64,000 bases of DNA, taken from Kribbella italica. Lineage in GTDB: Bacteria; Actinomycetota; Actinomycetes; Propionibacteriales; Kribbellaceae. The stretch spans positions 7,812,001-7,876,000 of the forward strand of contig NZ_JACHMY010000001.1 of the NCBI RefSeq assembly GCF_014205135.1, written 5' to 3'. Below are positions 41,947 to 50,949 of this stretch, in pieces. Each line of letters begins with the position of its first letter. Position 1 is the stretch's first letter. Under the pieces are notes generated by a model. It made no database searches, had not been told where the DNA came from, and worked only from the letters and a program-made list of their open reading frames with translations. A program made the position numbers and the translations under genes.

Positions 41947-42833
41947 CCTTTGACCCCTGTGAGTGTGACGCCTTCGATGAAGGCCTTTTGGGCGAAGAAG
42001 AACAGGATGATCACCGGTGCCATCACCAGCAGCGTCGCTGCCATGGTGAGGTTCCAGTTGGTGTGGTGGGCGCCCTTGAAGGATTCCAGGCCGTAGCTCA
42101 GGGTCCAGGCCGCCGGGTTCTCGGACGCGTAGATCTGCGGGCCGAAGTAGTCGTTCCAGCAGTAGAAGAACTGGAACAGCGCGACGGCGGCGATGGCCGG
42201 GCGGGCCATCGGCAGCACGATCCGGACCAGCGCCTTGAACTCGCCGCAGCCGTCCACCTTGGCCGCGTCGACGTAGTCCTTCGGGATGGTCAGCAGGAAC
42301 TGCCGGAGCAGGAAGATCGAGAACGCGTCGGTGAACGCCATCGGGATGATCAGCGGCCACAGCGTCCCGGACAGGTGCAGCTGCTTGGCCCAGAACAGGT
42401 ACATCGGCACGATCACCACCTGCGGCGGCAGCATCATCGTCGCGATCACCAGCATCAGCGCCAGGTTCCGGCCGCGGAACTTGAAGCGGGCCAGCGCGTA
42501 GGCGACCGGGATGCTGGACAGCAGCGTCAGCGCGGTGCCCAGCCCGGCGTACAGGAGGGTGTTCTTCCACCAGGTGAGGAAGCCCGGGGTCTCCCACACC
42601 GTGCGCAGGTTCTCCCAGTGCCAGGCGTCCGGCCACAGGTCGCGGGTCAGCGCCTGCTGGTCGCTCATCAGCGCGGTCAGCGCGACGAACACGAACGGCA
42701 GCAGGAAGAACAGCGCCGCCGCGATCGCCAGCGAGTGCACGGCGATCCAGTTGAGGAACCTCGTACGCCGGGCCGTCCGGCCCGCCGCGGTCATCGGGAC
42801 CGGAGCGGCGGTCAGGGAAGTCGTCATCGTCAT
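41943..42833 (-). CDS. Carbohydrate ABC transporter permease (MalG type)
   Basis: A 296-residue permease with six transmembrane segments (first about 30-50). The EAA loop is present as DAAKVDGCGEFKALVRIVLPMARP, where the Asp/Gly pattern contacts the ATPase. It pairs with the MalF-type gene before it. No ATPase gene is in the operon; such actinobacterial systems often use a shared MsiK-like ATPase encoded elsewhere. Start ATG at 42833 with 12 bases after the preceding stop. Confidence 0.92.
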   Translation of the reverse strand: MTMTTSLTAAPVPMTAAGRTARRTRFLNWIAVHSLAIAAALFFLLPFVFVALTALMSDQQALTRDLWPDAWHWENLRTVWETPGFLTWWKNTLLYAGLGTALTLLSSIPVAYALARFKFRGRNLALMLVIATMMLPPQVVIVPMYLFWAKQLHLSGTLWPLIIPMAFTDAFSIFLLRQFLLTIPKDYVDAAKVDGCGEFKALVRIVLPMARPAIAAVALFQFFYCWNDYFGPQIYASENPAAWTLSYGLESFKGAHHTNWNLTMAATLLVMAPVIILFFFAQKAFIEGVTLTGVKG

Positions 42834-42845
42834 TCGGCAGGCTCC

Positions 42846-43805
42846 TCAGTCGTCCGTGCCCAGGAAGCCGCTGCGGCGGCGCATCAGTACGGCGGTGAAC
42901 ACCATCGCGAGCGCGAACAGCACCAGCGCGACCACACTCGCGCCACCGGTGTCGAACCGCTGGAACCCGAGGTTGTAGACCAGTTGCGGCAGCGTCAGCG
43001 TGGAGTTCTCCGGGTAGCCGGGCTGGAACTGTTGCCCTGAGCCACCGATCACGCCGCTGGCGACCTTCCCGGCCACGAGTGGCTGGGTGTAGTACTGCAT
43101 GGTCTGGATGATCCCGGTGACGACCGCGAACAGCACGATCGGCGAGATGTTCGGCAGCGTGACGAAGCGGAACTTCTGCCACGCCCCGGCGCCGTCCAGC
43201 GACGCCGCCTCGTACTGGTCCTGTGGTACGTCGAGCAGCGAGGCCATGAAGATCACCATCAGGTCGCCGATACCCCACAACGCCAGCAGCGTCAGCGCCG
43301 GCTTCGACCAGGACGGGTCGTTGAACCAGCCCGGCTGCGGGAGCCCGATACTGCCGAGGATGTTGTTCACCGGACCCGTGCCCGGGTTGAGCAGGAAGGC
43401 GAACGCCATCGTCGCGGCGACCGGCGGAGCCAGGTACGGCAGGTAGAAGGCGGTCCGGAAGAACCCGGCGCCGGTCTTCACCTTGGTGATCAGCATCCCG
43501 ATGCCGAGCCCGAACAGGACCCGCAGGCTGACCATCACGATCACCAGCCACAGCGTGTTGCGCAGGGCCGGCCAGAAGAACGGGTAGTCGTTGAAGACGT
43601 AGGACCAGTTCTTCAGCCCGGTCCAGGTCGGCGGCGTGAACCCGTCGTACTTCATGAAGCTGAAGTAGACGGTCGAGAGCAGCGGGTAGAGGAAGAAGAC
43701 GCTGACGCCGATCAGCCAGGGGGACAGGAAAGCGAGGATCCGGAGCCGGTCCCGGCGCTGCTTGCTCCGCAGCCCGGGACCCGGCTTCATCACAGCGGTC
43801 GTCAT
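42846..43805 (-). CDS. Carbohydrate ABC transporter permease (MalF type)
   Basis: A 319-residue permease with six transmembrane segments, starting LAFLSPWLIGVSVFFLYPLLSTVYFSF. The EAA motif is EAASLDGAGAWQKFRFVTLPNISP. It forms the heterodimeric channel with the MalG-type protein. Its ATG shares one base with the stop of the binding-protein gene (TGATG). Confidence 0.92.
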   Translation of the reverse strand: MTTAVMKPGPGLRSKQRRDRLRILAFLSPWLIGVSVFFLYPLLSTVYFSFMKYDGFTPPTWTGLKNWSYVFNDYPFFWPALRNTLWLVIVMVSLRVLFGLGIGMLITKVKTGAGFFRTAFYLPYLAPPVAATMAFAFLLNPGTGPVNNILGSIGLPQPGWFNDPSWSKPALTLLALWGIGDLMVIFMASLLDVPQDQYEAASLDGAGAWQKFRFVTLPNISPIVLFAVVTGIIQTMQYYTQPLVAGKVASGVIGGSGQQFQPGYPENSTLTLPQLVYNLGFQRFDTGGASVVALVLFALAMVFTAVLMRRRSGFLGTDD

Positions 43806-45133
43806 CACTTGGCCTGCGCGAGGTCCTTGTCGATCTGCTGGTCGGTCTTCGCCAGGCCGCCGGCCAGATCGGCCTGCTTGCCGGCCTCGAAGGCGAAACC
43901 GAAGTCCTGCAGGGTGAGCTGGTACGCGCCACCGTTCGGGCTGGCCGGGGTGGTGCTGCTCTTCGGGTGCTGGGCGATGTCGAGGAAGACCTTGAAGTTC
44001 TCGTCGGCCTGCAGCTTGGGCGACTTCAGCGCGTCCAGCGTGGACGGCACGTTGTGGATCGCGTTGGCGAAGCTGACCACGGCGTCCGTGTCGGTGGTCA
44101 TGTACTTGACCAGTTCCCAGGCGGCGTTCTGCTTCTCGCTGGTGCTGGCGATCCCGATGATCGTGCCGGACAGATAGCCCTTGCCGTAGCTGTCGGCCTG
44201 GTCGTCCGGAACCGGGAAAGGCGCGACGCCGATCTCGAATTTGGTGCCGGCTTCCTTGGCCATCCCGAGCCGCCACTCGCCGTCGATCGCCATCGCGACC
44301 TGGCCGGTGTGGAACGGGTTCTTGGCGCCGAACTCGTCGCCGAAGGTGGCCCGGTACTTCTCCAGCTTGGCGAAACCGCCGAGCTCGGCGACCAGGTTCT
44401 TCTGCCAGGTGAGCATCTTGCCGAACGCCGGGTCGGCGGCCAGGTTCGACTTGCCGTCGGCGGTGAAGTACGTCGGGTTCCACTGCGCCGCGAAGTGCGT
44501 GGTGGTCGACTCGTAGCCGTGGAAGTTCGGCATGAAGCCGAGTTGGCTGAAGCTGTCGCCCTTGGCCTTGGTCAGCTTCTTGGCCGCGGCGTCGAACTCC
44601 GACAGCGTCTTCGGCGGAGTGGTGATGCCGGCCGCCTCGAACGCGTCCTTGTTGTAGTACAGGCCGTACGCGTCGTTCAGCAGCGGCAGCGTGCAGCGGG
44701 TGCCCTCGAACTGGGTGTAGTCCTGCAGCGCCTTCGGGAAGGTCTTGTCCAGGTCGACGTTCGACTTCTCCAGGAACGGCTTCAGGTCCGCGAAGACCTT
44801 CGACTGGCAGAACGTGCCGACGTTGTCGGTGGTGAACGACGAGACGACGTCCGGCGAGTTCGGGCCGCCGGCGCGCAGCGCCTGCTTGATCTTGTCGTCG
44901 TTGATGTTGCCGACGACCTTCACCGTGATGTTCGGGTGCGCGGCCTCGAAGGCCTTCACGTTGGCGTCGATCGCGGCCGCCTCGCTCGGCGCGGACCAGC
45001 CGTGCCAGAACGTGATCGTGGTTTCCTTCGTGGCGTCGTCGCTGGCCGGCGGCGCGCTCGACGTACCGGTACAGGCGGTGGCGAGCAGCGCGACCGCGGC
45101 GGCGGCGAGCGTGGCCCTGTGGACACGGGACAT
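43805..45133 (-). CDS. Extracellular sugar-binding lipoprotein
   Basis: A 442-residue ABC substrate-binding protein of the family-1 (MalE-like) type. Signal with lipobox TACTG (Cys about 21), then a Ser/Asp linker; domain opens ITFWHGWSAPSEAAAIDANVKAFEAAHPNITVKVV and contains the HTGQVAMAIDGEWRLG ligand-site segment. It delivers an oligosaccharide, presumably a beta-linked disaccharide given the GH4 enzyme in the same operon. Second gene of the six-gene unit headed by the ROK repressor. Confidence 0.92.
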   Translation of the reverse strand: MSRVHRATLAAAAVALLATACTGTSSAPPASDDATKETTITFWHGWSAPSEAAAIDANVKAFEAAHPNITVKVVGNINDDKIKQALRAGGPNSPDVVSSFTTDNVGTFCQSKVFADLKPFLEKSNVDLDKTFPKALQDYTQFEGTRCTLPLLNDAYGLYYNKDAFEAAGITTPPKTLSEFDAAAKKLTKAKGDSFSQLGFMPNFHGYESTTTHFAAQWNPTYFTADGKSNLAADPAFGKMLTWQKNLVAELGGFAKLEKYRATFGDEFGAKNPFHTGQVAMAIDGEWRLGMAKEAGTKFEIGVAPFPVPDDQADSYGKGYLSGTIIGIASTSEKQNAAWELVKYMTTDTDAVVSFANAIHNVPSTLDALKSPKLQADENFKVFLDIAQHPKSSTTPASPNGGAYQLTLQDFGFAFEAGKQADLAGGLAKTDQQIDKDLAQAK

Positions 45134-45221
45134 GGCGTTTCTCCCTGATCTGGCGCGTACGGATCCACCGGAGCAGGTCGCTGACCTGTCCGTTGGGTGC
45201 TGGCGAAGGTGGTGCGGGTGG

Positions 45222-46421
45222 TTAGTCGGTGCCGCCCCCGCTCGTCGGGCCGGCTGTGTCGAAGACTTCGTCGCGGGTGATGCTCAGGGCGGACTGCAGG
45301 GCCCCGGACAGCACCGGGTCGTTCGGTACGGCGGTCATCAGCAGCCGCGGCCGGGGGACGGCCAGCTCGGCCAGCTCCTCCTGGATCAGGCCGCGGAGTC
45401 GTTCGCCGCCGGCGGTGATCACGCCGCCGGACAGGACGATCAGTTCGGGGTCGACCACGGCGACGACGGCGGCCAGACCGACGGCCAGCCGGTGGGCGAA
45501 CTCGGCCAGTACGGCGTCGCCGGCGCCTGGGGTGTCCAGGGCCGCGGCGATCGCGGCTTCCGCCGTACGGGCTTTGAGGCCGTGGGACCGGGCCAGGGCC
45601 AGGACGGGTTCGCCGCCGGCCAGTTCCTGGAAACCGCCGGCGTTGTTGCGGCCGACGTTGCGGACCAGCGGCGTACCGGGCAGGGGCAGGAAGGCGACCT
45701 CGCCCGCGCCGCCGGTCGCGCCGCGGACGAGCCGGCCGTTGATGACGACCGCGGCGCCGATGCCCTCCTCGCCCCAGAGCAGGACGAAGTTGTCGCTGTC
45801 GGCGGCGTGGCCGACGCGCTGCTCGGCGACGGCGGCCAAGTTCACGTCGTTCTCGACCTCGAGCGGTACGGCGATCGCGGCCGCGAGCTCCTCGAGCAGG
45901 TGCGGCGCGTGCCAGCCCGGGAGGTGCATCGCGTAACGCAGGCGGCCGGTGGTCGGGTCGAAGCCGCCGGGAGTGCCGATCGAGACGCGGTGCAAGCGGT
46001 CCTTGGTCAGGGCGGCTTCGCCGAGTGCGCCCTCGATCGCCTTGACCACGCGCTCGACGGTGCCCTTGGCGCTGCGGCCGGGGGTCGGCAGCTCGTACCG
46101 GCCGACGACCTTGCCGGTCAGGTCGGCGACGGCCGAGCGGATCCGGGTCGGGGTGACGTCCAGGCCGGCGACGTACGCGATGCCGCCGTTGATCTCGTAG
46201 AGCTGGGCGTTCGGGCCGGGACGGCCGGCGCTGGTGCCGCTCGGGCGGACCAGGCCGACGTTCTCCAGGCGGGACAGCAGCTGGGAGGCGGTCGGCTTGG
46301 ACAGGCCGGTCAGGTTGCCGAGCGTCGTCCGGGACAGTGGTCCCTGGGCGAGCAGCAGGTCGAGAGCGGCGCGGTCGTTCATCGCGCGGAGCAGGCGGGG
46401 AGTGCCGGGTGTACTGGCCAT
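45222..46421 (-). CDS. ROK family transcriptional repressor (NagC/XylR type)
   Basis: A 399-residue regulator with a winged-helix N-terminus (ALDLLLAQGPLSRTTLGNLTGLSKPTASQLLSRLENVGLV) and a ROK sugar-sensing domain (VAGLDVTPTRIRSAVADLTGKVVGR; IGTPGGFDPTTG; NDVNLAAVAE; LWGEEGIGAAVVINGRLVRGA). The zinc motif CxCGxxGCxE of most ROK proteins is missing: the equivalent segment reads NVGRNNAGGFQE, so metal is not used. It heads the operon with the ABC, GH4 and kinase genes; its likely operator is 63 bases upstream. Confidence 0.92.
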   Translation of the reverse strand: MASTPGTPRLLRAMNDRAALDLLLAQGPLSRTTLGNLTGLSKPTASQLLSRLENVGLVRPSGTSAGRPGPNAQLYEINGGIAYVAGLDVTPTRIRSAVADLTGKVVGRYELPTPGRSAKGTVERVVKAIEGALGEAALTKDRLHRVSIGTPGGFDPTTGRLRYAMHLPGWHAPHLLEELAAAIAVPLEVENDVNLAAVAEQRVGHAADSDNFVLLWGEEGIGAAVVINGRLVRGATGGAGEVAFLPLPGTPLVRNVGRNNAGGFQELAGGEPVLALARSHGLKARTAEAAIAAALDTPGAGDAVLAEFAHRLAVGLAAVVAVVDPELIVLSGGVITAGGERLRGLIQEELAELAVPRPRLLMTAVPNDPVLSGALQSALSITRDEVFDTAGPTSGGGTD

Positions 46422-46483
46422 GCGCTAACCCTGCCCTCCTGCGGCCGTCTGATGCGGGTGCCGTGCCGAATCCCGCCAACTGT

Positions 46484-46498
46484 TAGGAAAGTTTCCTA
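46484..46498. promoter_or_regulatory. ROK repressor operator
   Basis: TAGGAAAGTTTCCTA is a perfect 15-base palindrome with a single central base. Sites of the form AGGAAA...TTTCCT are typical of actinobacterial ROK repressors. It lies 63 bases upstream of the ROK start and controls the six-gene operon. Confidence 0.75.
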
Positions 46499-46582
46499 TT
46501 ACCGCGAGACCGTACGGTGCGCGCCGGGCGGTGTCAATCAGTTGGGCGAACCCGTGCCGGAACCGGTCCCCGCCTGCGGAGG

Positions 46583-46601
46583 TTAGGGTGGCCTTACTTA
46601 T
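46583..46601. promoter_or_regulatory. Possible iron box (DtxR/IdeR type)
   Basis: The 19 bases TTAGGGTGGCCTTACTTAT agree at 13 of 19 positions with the IdeR/DmdR iron-box consensus, written as TTAGGTTAG and its complement around the centre. It lies 46 bases before the ABC exporter start. If real, the exporter is induced when iron is low. Confidence 0.45.
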
Positions 46602-46647
46602 TTGATCCGTCCTGTCTGGTCCGGTCGTGTGTGGGGAGTGCTTGTTC

Positions 46648-48357
46648 GTGGCGTACCAAGTGGGGGAGACGATCATCGGCGGCCAGGTGCTGCGGCGCGC
46701 GGTCGGCCGGCATCGCAAGCGGCTGGCGCTCGGGGTGTTCTGGTTGTCGCTGCACCAGGCGACCGAGGCGGCCGTGCCGGTGACGATCGGCATCTTCGTC
46801 GACCGCGCGGTGTCGACCGGCCGGCTGGAGCCGCTGCTGTGGTGCGTGCTGATGATGGCCGGGCTGTTCGCCGTACTGTCGACGGCCTGGAAGACCGGTG
46901 CGCGGCAGGGGGTGCGCTCGGCGGAGTACGAGATGCACCAGTTGCGGCTGGAGGTTGCGCAGCGCGTGCTGGATCCGCGCGGGCACCGGACAGGGATGCG
47001 GGCGGGCGAGCTGCTGTCGATCGCCACGTCGGACGCGGAGAAGGCGGCGTTGATCATGCGGGCGCTGGCGATCGGTACGGCCGCGACCACGGCGCTGGTG
47101 GTGTCGTCGGTGGTGCTGCTGCTGATCGACGTACCGCTGGGGCTTGGTGTGCTGGTCGGCGTACCGCTGCTGGTGGTGGGGATCCAGGCTTTGTCGCCCC
47201 TGCTGACTCGGCGGACCTCTACCCAGCAGGAGTCAGTGGCCAGTACGACGGCGCTGGCGACCGACCTGGTGAGCGGGCTGCGTGCGCTGCGGGGGATCGG
47301 TGCGCAGCACAACGCGGCTGAGCGGTACCGGCGGTCTTCGCAGGAGACCCTGCGGGCGACGCTGAAGGCTGCGTCGACCAACGGGCTGCAGGACGGGCTC
47401 ACTACCGCGACGAGCGGGCTGCTGCTCGCGGCGGTGGCTGGTGTGGCTGGGTGGTTCGCGCTGAACGGGCGGATCAGCATCGGTGAGCTGATCACGGTGG
47501 TGGGGTTGGCGCAGTTCGTTGCGGAGCCGGTGGGGACGCTGGGGTACGTCAGCCAGGTCCTGGCGATGTCACGCGCGTCGGCTGCTCGGCTGGCGTCGGT
47601 GCTGAGCTCGCCGCCGTTGATGGTGACCGGGTCGGTTGCCTCGGTGGATCCGGAGCGGCCGCTGCTGGAGCTTCGTGGGGTGGGGCACAAGACGTTGAAT
47701 GCGGTGGATCTGACGGTCGGGCGGGGTGAGCTGGTGGGGGTGCTCTGCTACGACCCGCGGGACGCGGACGCCTTGCTGGCGGTCGTTTCCGGGCGGGCAC
47801 CGGAGCACACGGGGTCTGTTGCGGTCGGCGGGCAGGTGATGGAGGAGCTGGACATCGACCTGCTGCGGCGGTCCGTGCTGGTCGAGCAGCACGAGACGGA
47901 CCTGTTCGAGGGGACACTGCGGACCAACCTGCTGGCTGGGTCTGCTGCTGACGATCTTCGGTTGCGTGGAGTGGTTGCTGCTGCGGCGGCTGTCGATGTT
48001 GTCGATGCGCATGCTGACGGGCTGGATCACCCGCTGTCCGACCGGGGTCGGACGCTGTCGGGTGGTCAGCGGCAGCGACTCGGTCTGGCCCGTGCGCTGC
48101 TGGCGGAGCCACCGGTGCTGGTGCTGCACGACCCGAGTACGGCGGTGGATGCGGTGACGGAGGAGGTCCTGGCCGAGGGACTGGCTGAGGTGCGTGGGGT
48201 GGCTTCGCTGGGGACGTTGGTGCTGACGAGCAGCCCGGCGCTGCTGGGGAAGATGCATCGCGTGGTGGTGCTGGTGGACGGTGAAGTCGTTGCCTCCGGC
48301 ACCCACGCGGACCTGGCCGCCGAGAACCCGGCATACGCCGAGGCGGTGCTCCGATGA
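46648..48357 (+). CDS. ABC exporter subunit with degenerate Walker A and B
   Basis: A 569-residue half-transporter with six transmembrane segments and a C-terminal nucleotide-binding domain. The Walker A position reads GVLCYDPRDADALL near residues 360-375 (no GxGKS), and Walker B is VLVLHDPST with H494-D495 in place of Asp-Glu, so it cannot hydrolyse ATP at its own site. The signature LSGGQRQR (residue 470) is intact. It should form the consensus site with the partner's Walker A. The GTG at 46648 is preferred over one at 46627 because GGGGAG lies 10 bases before it. Confidence 0.85.
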   Translation: MAYQVGETIIGGQVLRRAVGRHRKRLALGVFWLSLHQATEAAVPVTIGIFVDRAVSTGRLEPLLWCVLMMAGLFAVLSTAWKTGARQGVRSAEYEMHQLRLEVAQRVLDPRGHRTGMRAGELLSIATSDAEKAALIMRALAIGTAATTALVVSSVVLLLIDVPLGLGVLVGVPLLVVGIQALSPLLTRRTSTQQESVASTTALATDLVSGLRALRGIGAQHNAAERYRRSSQETLRATLKAASTNGLQDGLTTATSGLLLAAVAGVAGWFALNGRISIGELITVVGLAQFVAEPVGTLGYVSQVLAMSRASAARLASVLSSPPLMVTGSVASVDPERPLLELRGVGHKTLNAVDLTVGRGELVGVLCYDPRDADALLAVVSGRAPEHTGSVAVGGQVMEELDIDLLRRSVLVEQHETDLFEGTLRTNLLAGSAADDLRLRGVVAAAAAVDVVDAHADGLDHPLSDRGRTLSGGQRQRLGLARALLAEPPVLVLHDPSTAVDAVTEEVLAEGLAEVRGVASLGTLVLTSSPALLGKMHRVVVLVDGEVVASGTHADLAAENPAYAEAVLR

Positions 48358-50255
48358 GCGCGCCGAAGTCCGCGGGCGCGCCTGGGTCTACGGTCGGGCC
48401 TGGGCCCACGGGTGCGCTGGCGCCTACGGTCGGGCCTGAGCCCACGGGCGCGCCGGAGGCTGCGCCGGCGGGGGCGCCTGCCTCCTCCCCCTCCCCACAT
48501 TTACTTCCCGTTGCGGGCCCCCGGGCTACCTGGTCTGTTCTGTGGCGGGAGATTCGGCAGTTGCCGGGGACCTCCCTGGTTGCTGCTCTGGTGATCACCG
48601 TGGCGAGTGCTGCTGGGCTGGTGGCGCCCTGGGCCTTGGGTGTGCTGGTGGACGACATCGCCAACGGTGCTGACCGGTCGGCCGTCGTACGGGTGGTGCT
48701 GCTGATCGGTATCGGTGCTCTGGTGTCCGGTGCGTTGACAGCTCTGGGCGTGACGCTGGTGGCACGCGTCGGCGAGACCGTGCTCGCGCGGTTGCGCGAG
48801 AAGGTGCTCGACCGGGTTCTGCAGCTCCCCGCGCCGGTGCTGGACAAGGTGCGGACCGGAGACCTGCTGTCCCGCGTCGGGGACGACGTCTCGTCCGTGG
48901 CCGCGGCGCTGACCGAGATCGGGCCGGTGCTGCTGTCGGCGACGCTGACGATCATCCTGACGGCGGCCGGGTTGTTCGCGCTGGACTGGCGGCTCGGGGT
49001 GGCCGGGCTGCTGTCGATGCCGATGTACCTGTGGGCGCTGCGCTGGTACCTGCCGCGCTCCGCGCCCTTCTACGCCCGCGAGCGCGCGGCGCTCGGCGAG
49101 CGCTCCGAGGCGATCATCACCTCCCTGCGCGGCAGCGCGACCGTCCGCGCGTACCGGCTCGAGGACACGCAGCTCGAACGGATCCGGGACCGCTCGGCGG
49201 TCGCGCGGGACCTGTCGCTGAACGTCTTCCGCCTGTTCAGCTTCTTCTCGTCGCGGATCAACCACGCGGAGTTCGTCGGCCTGACGGCGATCCTGACGGC
49301 CGGGTTCTTCCTGGCGCGGGAGGACCTGGTGACGGTCGGCGCGGTGACCGCGGCCGCGTTGTACTTCCACCGGCTGTTCAACCCGATCGGTGCGCTGCTG
49401 ATGGAGTTCGACGCCGTGCAGACCGCTGCTGCCGGGCTGGCGCGGCTGGCCGGTGTGGTGGAGATCCCGACTGTCGCGGAGCCGCCGGCCGGGCCGGAGC
49501 CGGCCGACGCGACGCTGGAGCTGGTCGACGTACAGCACTCGTACGACGGCCCGCTGGTGGTCGACGGCGCGTCGCTCAAGCTGCTGCCGGGTGAGCGGGT
49601 CGCGCTGGTCGGAGCGAGTGGCGCCGGGAAGACCACGCTGGCCGCAGTCGCTGCCGGAGTGCTCGTGCCGACCGGTGGGGTCGTCCGGATCGGCGGAGTG
49701 GACATCCGCGAGCTTGGCGAGGCGCGGACCCGTTCGTACGTCGCCCTGCTGAGCCAGGAGGTCCACGTGTTCTCCGGGCCGCTCGTGGACGACGTACGGC
49801 TGGCTCGCGCCGACGCGACCGTTGACGAGGTCGAGGCCGCGCTGGAGCGAGTCGGTGCGCTGGCGTGGGTCCGGGCGTTGCCGGACGGGCTGGACACCCA
49901 CGTGGGCGAGAACGGCGAGCAGCTGACCGGCGCGCAGTCGCAGCAGGTCGCGCTGGCTCGGCTGGTGCTTGCGGACCCGGCGGTCGCCGTACTGGATGAG
50001 GCGACGGCGGAGGCCGGGTCAGCTGGTGCGCGTGAGCTGGAGCGGGCGAGTGCTGCAGCTACTGAGGGCCGTACGACGCTGGTGGTGGCCCACCGGCTCA
50101 CCCAGGCCGAGCAGGCGGACCGGATCATAGTGATGGACCAGGGCAAGCTGGTGGAGTCCGGGACGCACGCGGAACTGCTCGCGTCCCGGGGTCGCTACGC
50201 CCAGCTGTGGCACAGCTGGACCGGCACGGCTACTACGGAAGGCGCCAGTCGATAG
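48354..50255 (+). CDS. ABC exporter subunit with intact Walker motifs and degenerate signature
   Basis: A 633-residue half-transporter with a Pro/Ala/Gly-rich N-terminal extension of about 55 residues built on a 12-residue repeat, then six transmembrane segments and a nucleotide-binding domain. Walker A is G420-ASGAGKTT (K426), Walker B AVLDEAT with D548 and E549 intact, but the signature is LTGAQSQQ (residue 524), lacking the second Gly of LSGGQ. It complements its partner, whose stop overlaps its ATG. The pair is a heterodimeric exporter; the substrate is unknown, but the iron box hints at a siderophore. Confidence 0.85.
   Translation: MSAPKSAGAPGSTVGPGPTGALAPTVGPEPTGAPEAAPAGAPASSPSPHLLPVAGPRATWSVLWREIRQLPGTSLVAALVITVASAAGLVAPWALGVLVDDIANGADRSAVVRVVLLIGIGALVSGALTALGVTLVARVGETVLARLREKVLDRVLQLPAPVLDKVRTGDLLSRVGDDVSSVAAALTEIGPVLLSATLTIILTAAGLFALDWRLGVAGLLSMPMYLWALRWYLPRSAPFYARERAALGERSEAIITSLRGSATVRAYRLEDTQLERIRDRSAVARDLSLNVFRLFSFFSSRINHAEFVGLTAILTAGFFLAREDLVTVGAVTAAALYFHRLFNPIGALLMEFDAVQTAAAGLARLAGVVEIPTVAEPPAGPEPADATLELVDVQHSYDGPLVVDGASLKLLPGERVALVGASGAGKTTLAAVAAGVLVPTGGVVRIGGVDIRELGEARTRSYVALLSQEVHVFSGPLVDDVRLARADATVDEVEAALERVGALAWVRALPDGLDTHVGENGEQLTGAQSQQVALARLVLADPAVAVLDEATAEAGSAGARELERASAAATEGRTTLVVAHRLTQAEQADRIIVMDQGKLVESGTHAELLASRGRYAQLWHSWTGTATTEGASR
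48388..48459 (+). repeat. 36-base tandem repeat in ABC subunit N-terminus
   Basis: Two 36-base copies (48388-48423 and 48424-48459), each beginning CTACGGTCGGGCCTG and encoding a 12-residue Pro/Gly/Thr-rich unit, lie in the unstructured head of the second ABC subunit. Copy number may vary between strains. Confidence 0.8.
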
Positions 50256-50910
50256 GTGAACCGCCCTGCTCGACCAGCAGGGCGTTCACCCGGCTGAACG
50301 GCTTGGACCCGAAGAAGCCGCGGTCGGCCGACATCGGGCTCGGGTGCGCGCTCTCGACGCACGGGGTGTCGCCGAGCATCGGCTTGAGGGTCTGCGCGTC
50401 CCGTCCCCACAGGATCGCGACGAGCGGCCCGCCGCGCTTCACCAGCGCGTGGATCGCCTGCTCGGTGACGGCCTCCCAGCCCTTGCCGCGGTGTGAAGCG
50501 GGCTTGCCCGGCTGCACGGTGAGCACCCTGTTGAGCATCAGCACGCCCTGATCGGCCCACGGCGTCAGGTCGCCGTTGGTTGGCTTGTCCACGCCGACGT
50601 CGCTCATCAGCTCGCGATAGATGTTCGCCAGACTGCGCGGCACCGGCCGCACGTCCGCCGCGACGGAGAAGCTCAACCCCACCGGGTGCCCCGGCGTCGG
50701 GTAGGGATCCTGCCCGACGACCAGCACCTTCACGTCACCGAGCGGCCGCTGGAACGCGCGCAGCACGTTCTCCCCAGCCGGCAGATAAGGCCGCCCCGCA
50801 GCGATCTCCGCCCGCAGGAACTCCCCCATCCGCGCCACGTTGTCACTCACCGGCTCCAGGGCCTCGGCCCAGTCCGCCGCGATCAGGTCACCCAACGACT
50901 TGGAACTCAC
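50233..50910 (-). CDS. ung: Uracil-DNA glycosylase
   Basis: A 225-residue family 1 uracil-DNA glycosylase. The water-activating loop is GQDPYPTPGHPVGLSFS (residues 66-82, catalytic Asp68) and the leucine-loop equivalent is HPSPMSADRGFFG near the end; ILWGRDA is the third conserved strand. It excises uracil from DNA for base-excision repair. The GTG was chosen because VSSKSLGDLIAADW aligns with the start of mycobacterial Ung; an ATG 12 bases upstream is possible. Its 3' end overlaps the ABC subunit gene by 23 bases on the other strand. Confidence 0.93.
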   Translation of the reverse strand: MSSKSLGDLIAADWAEALEPVSDNVARMGEFLRAEIAAGRPYLPAGENVLRAFQRPLGDVKVLVVGQDPYPTPGHPVGLSFSVAADVRPVPRSLANIYRELMSDVGVDKPTNGDLTPWADQGVLMLNRVLTVQPGKPASHRGKGWEAVTEQAIHALVKRGGPLVAILWGRDAQTLKPMLGDTPCVESAHPSPMSADRGFFGSKPFSRVNALLVEQGGSPIDWRLP

Positions 50911-50949
50911 CCGCCACAGCATCCCAGCCGCTGCCTGCTCACGCACCCC

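Noticed and set aside
40693..43932. 1079-codon minus-strand frame covering GH4 and permeases
   Set aside because: Only its last 417 codons are the GH4 gene; the first part is a wrong-frame read of the permease genes.
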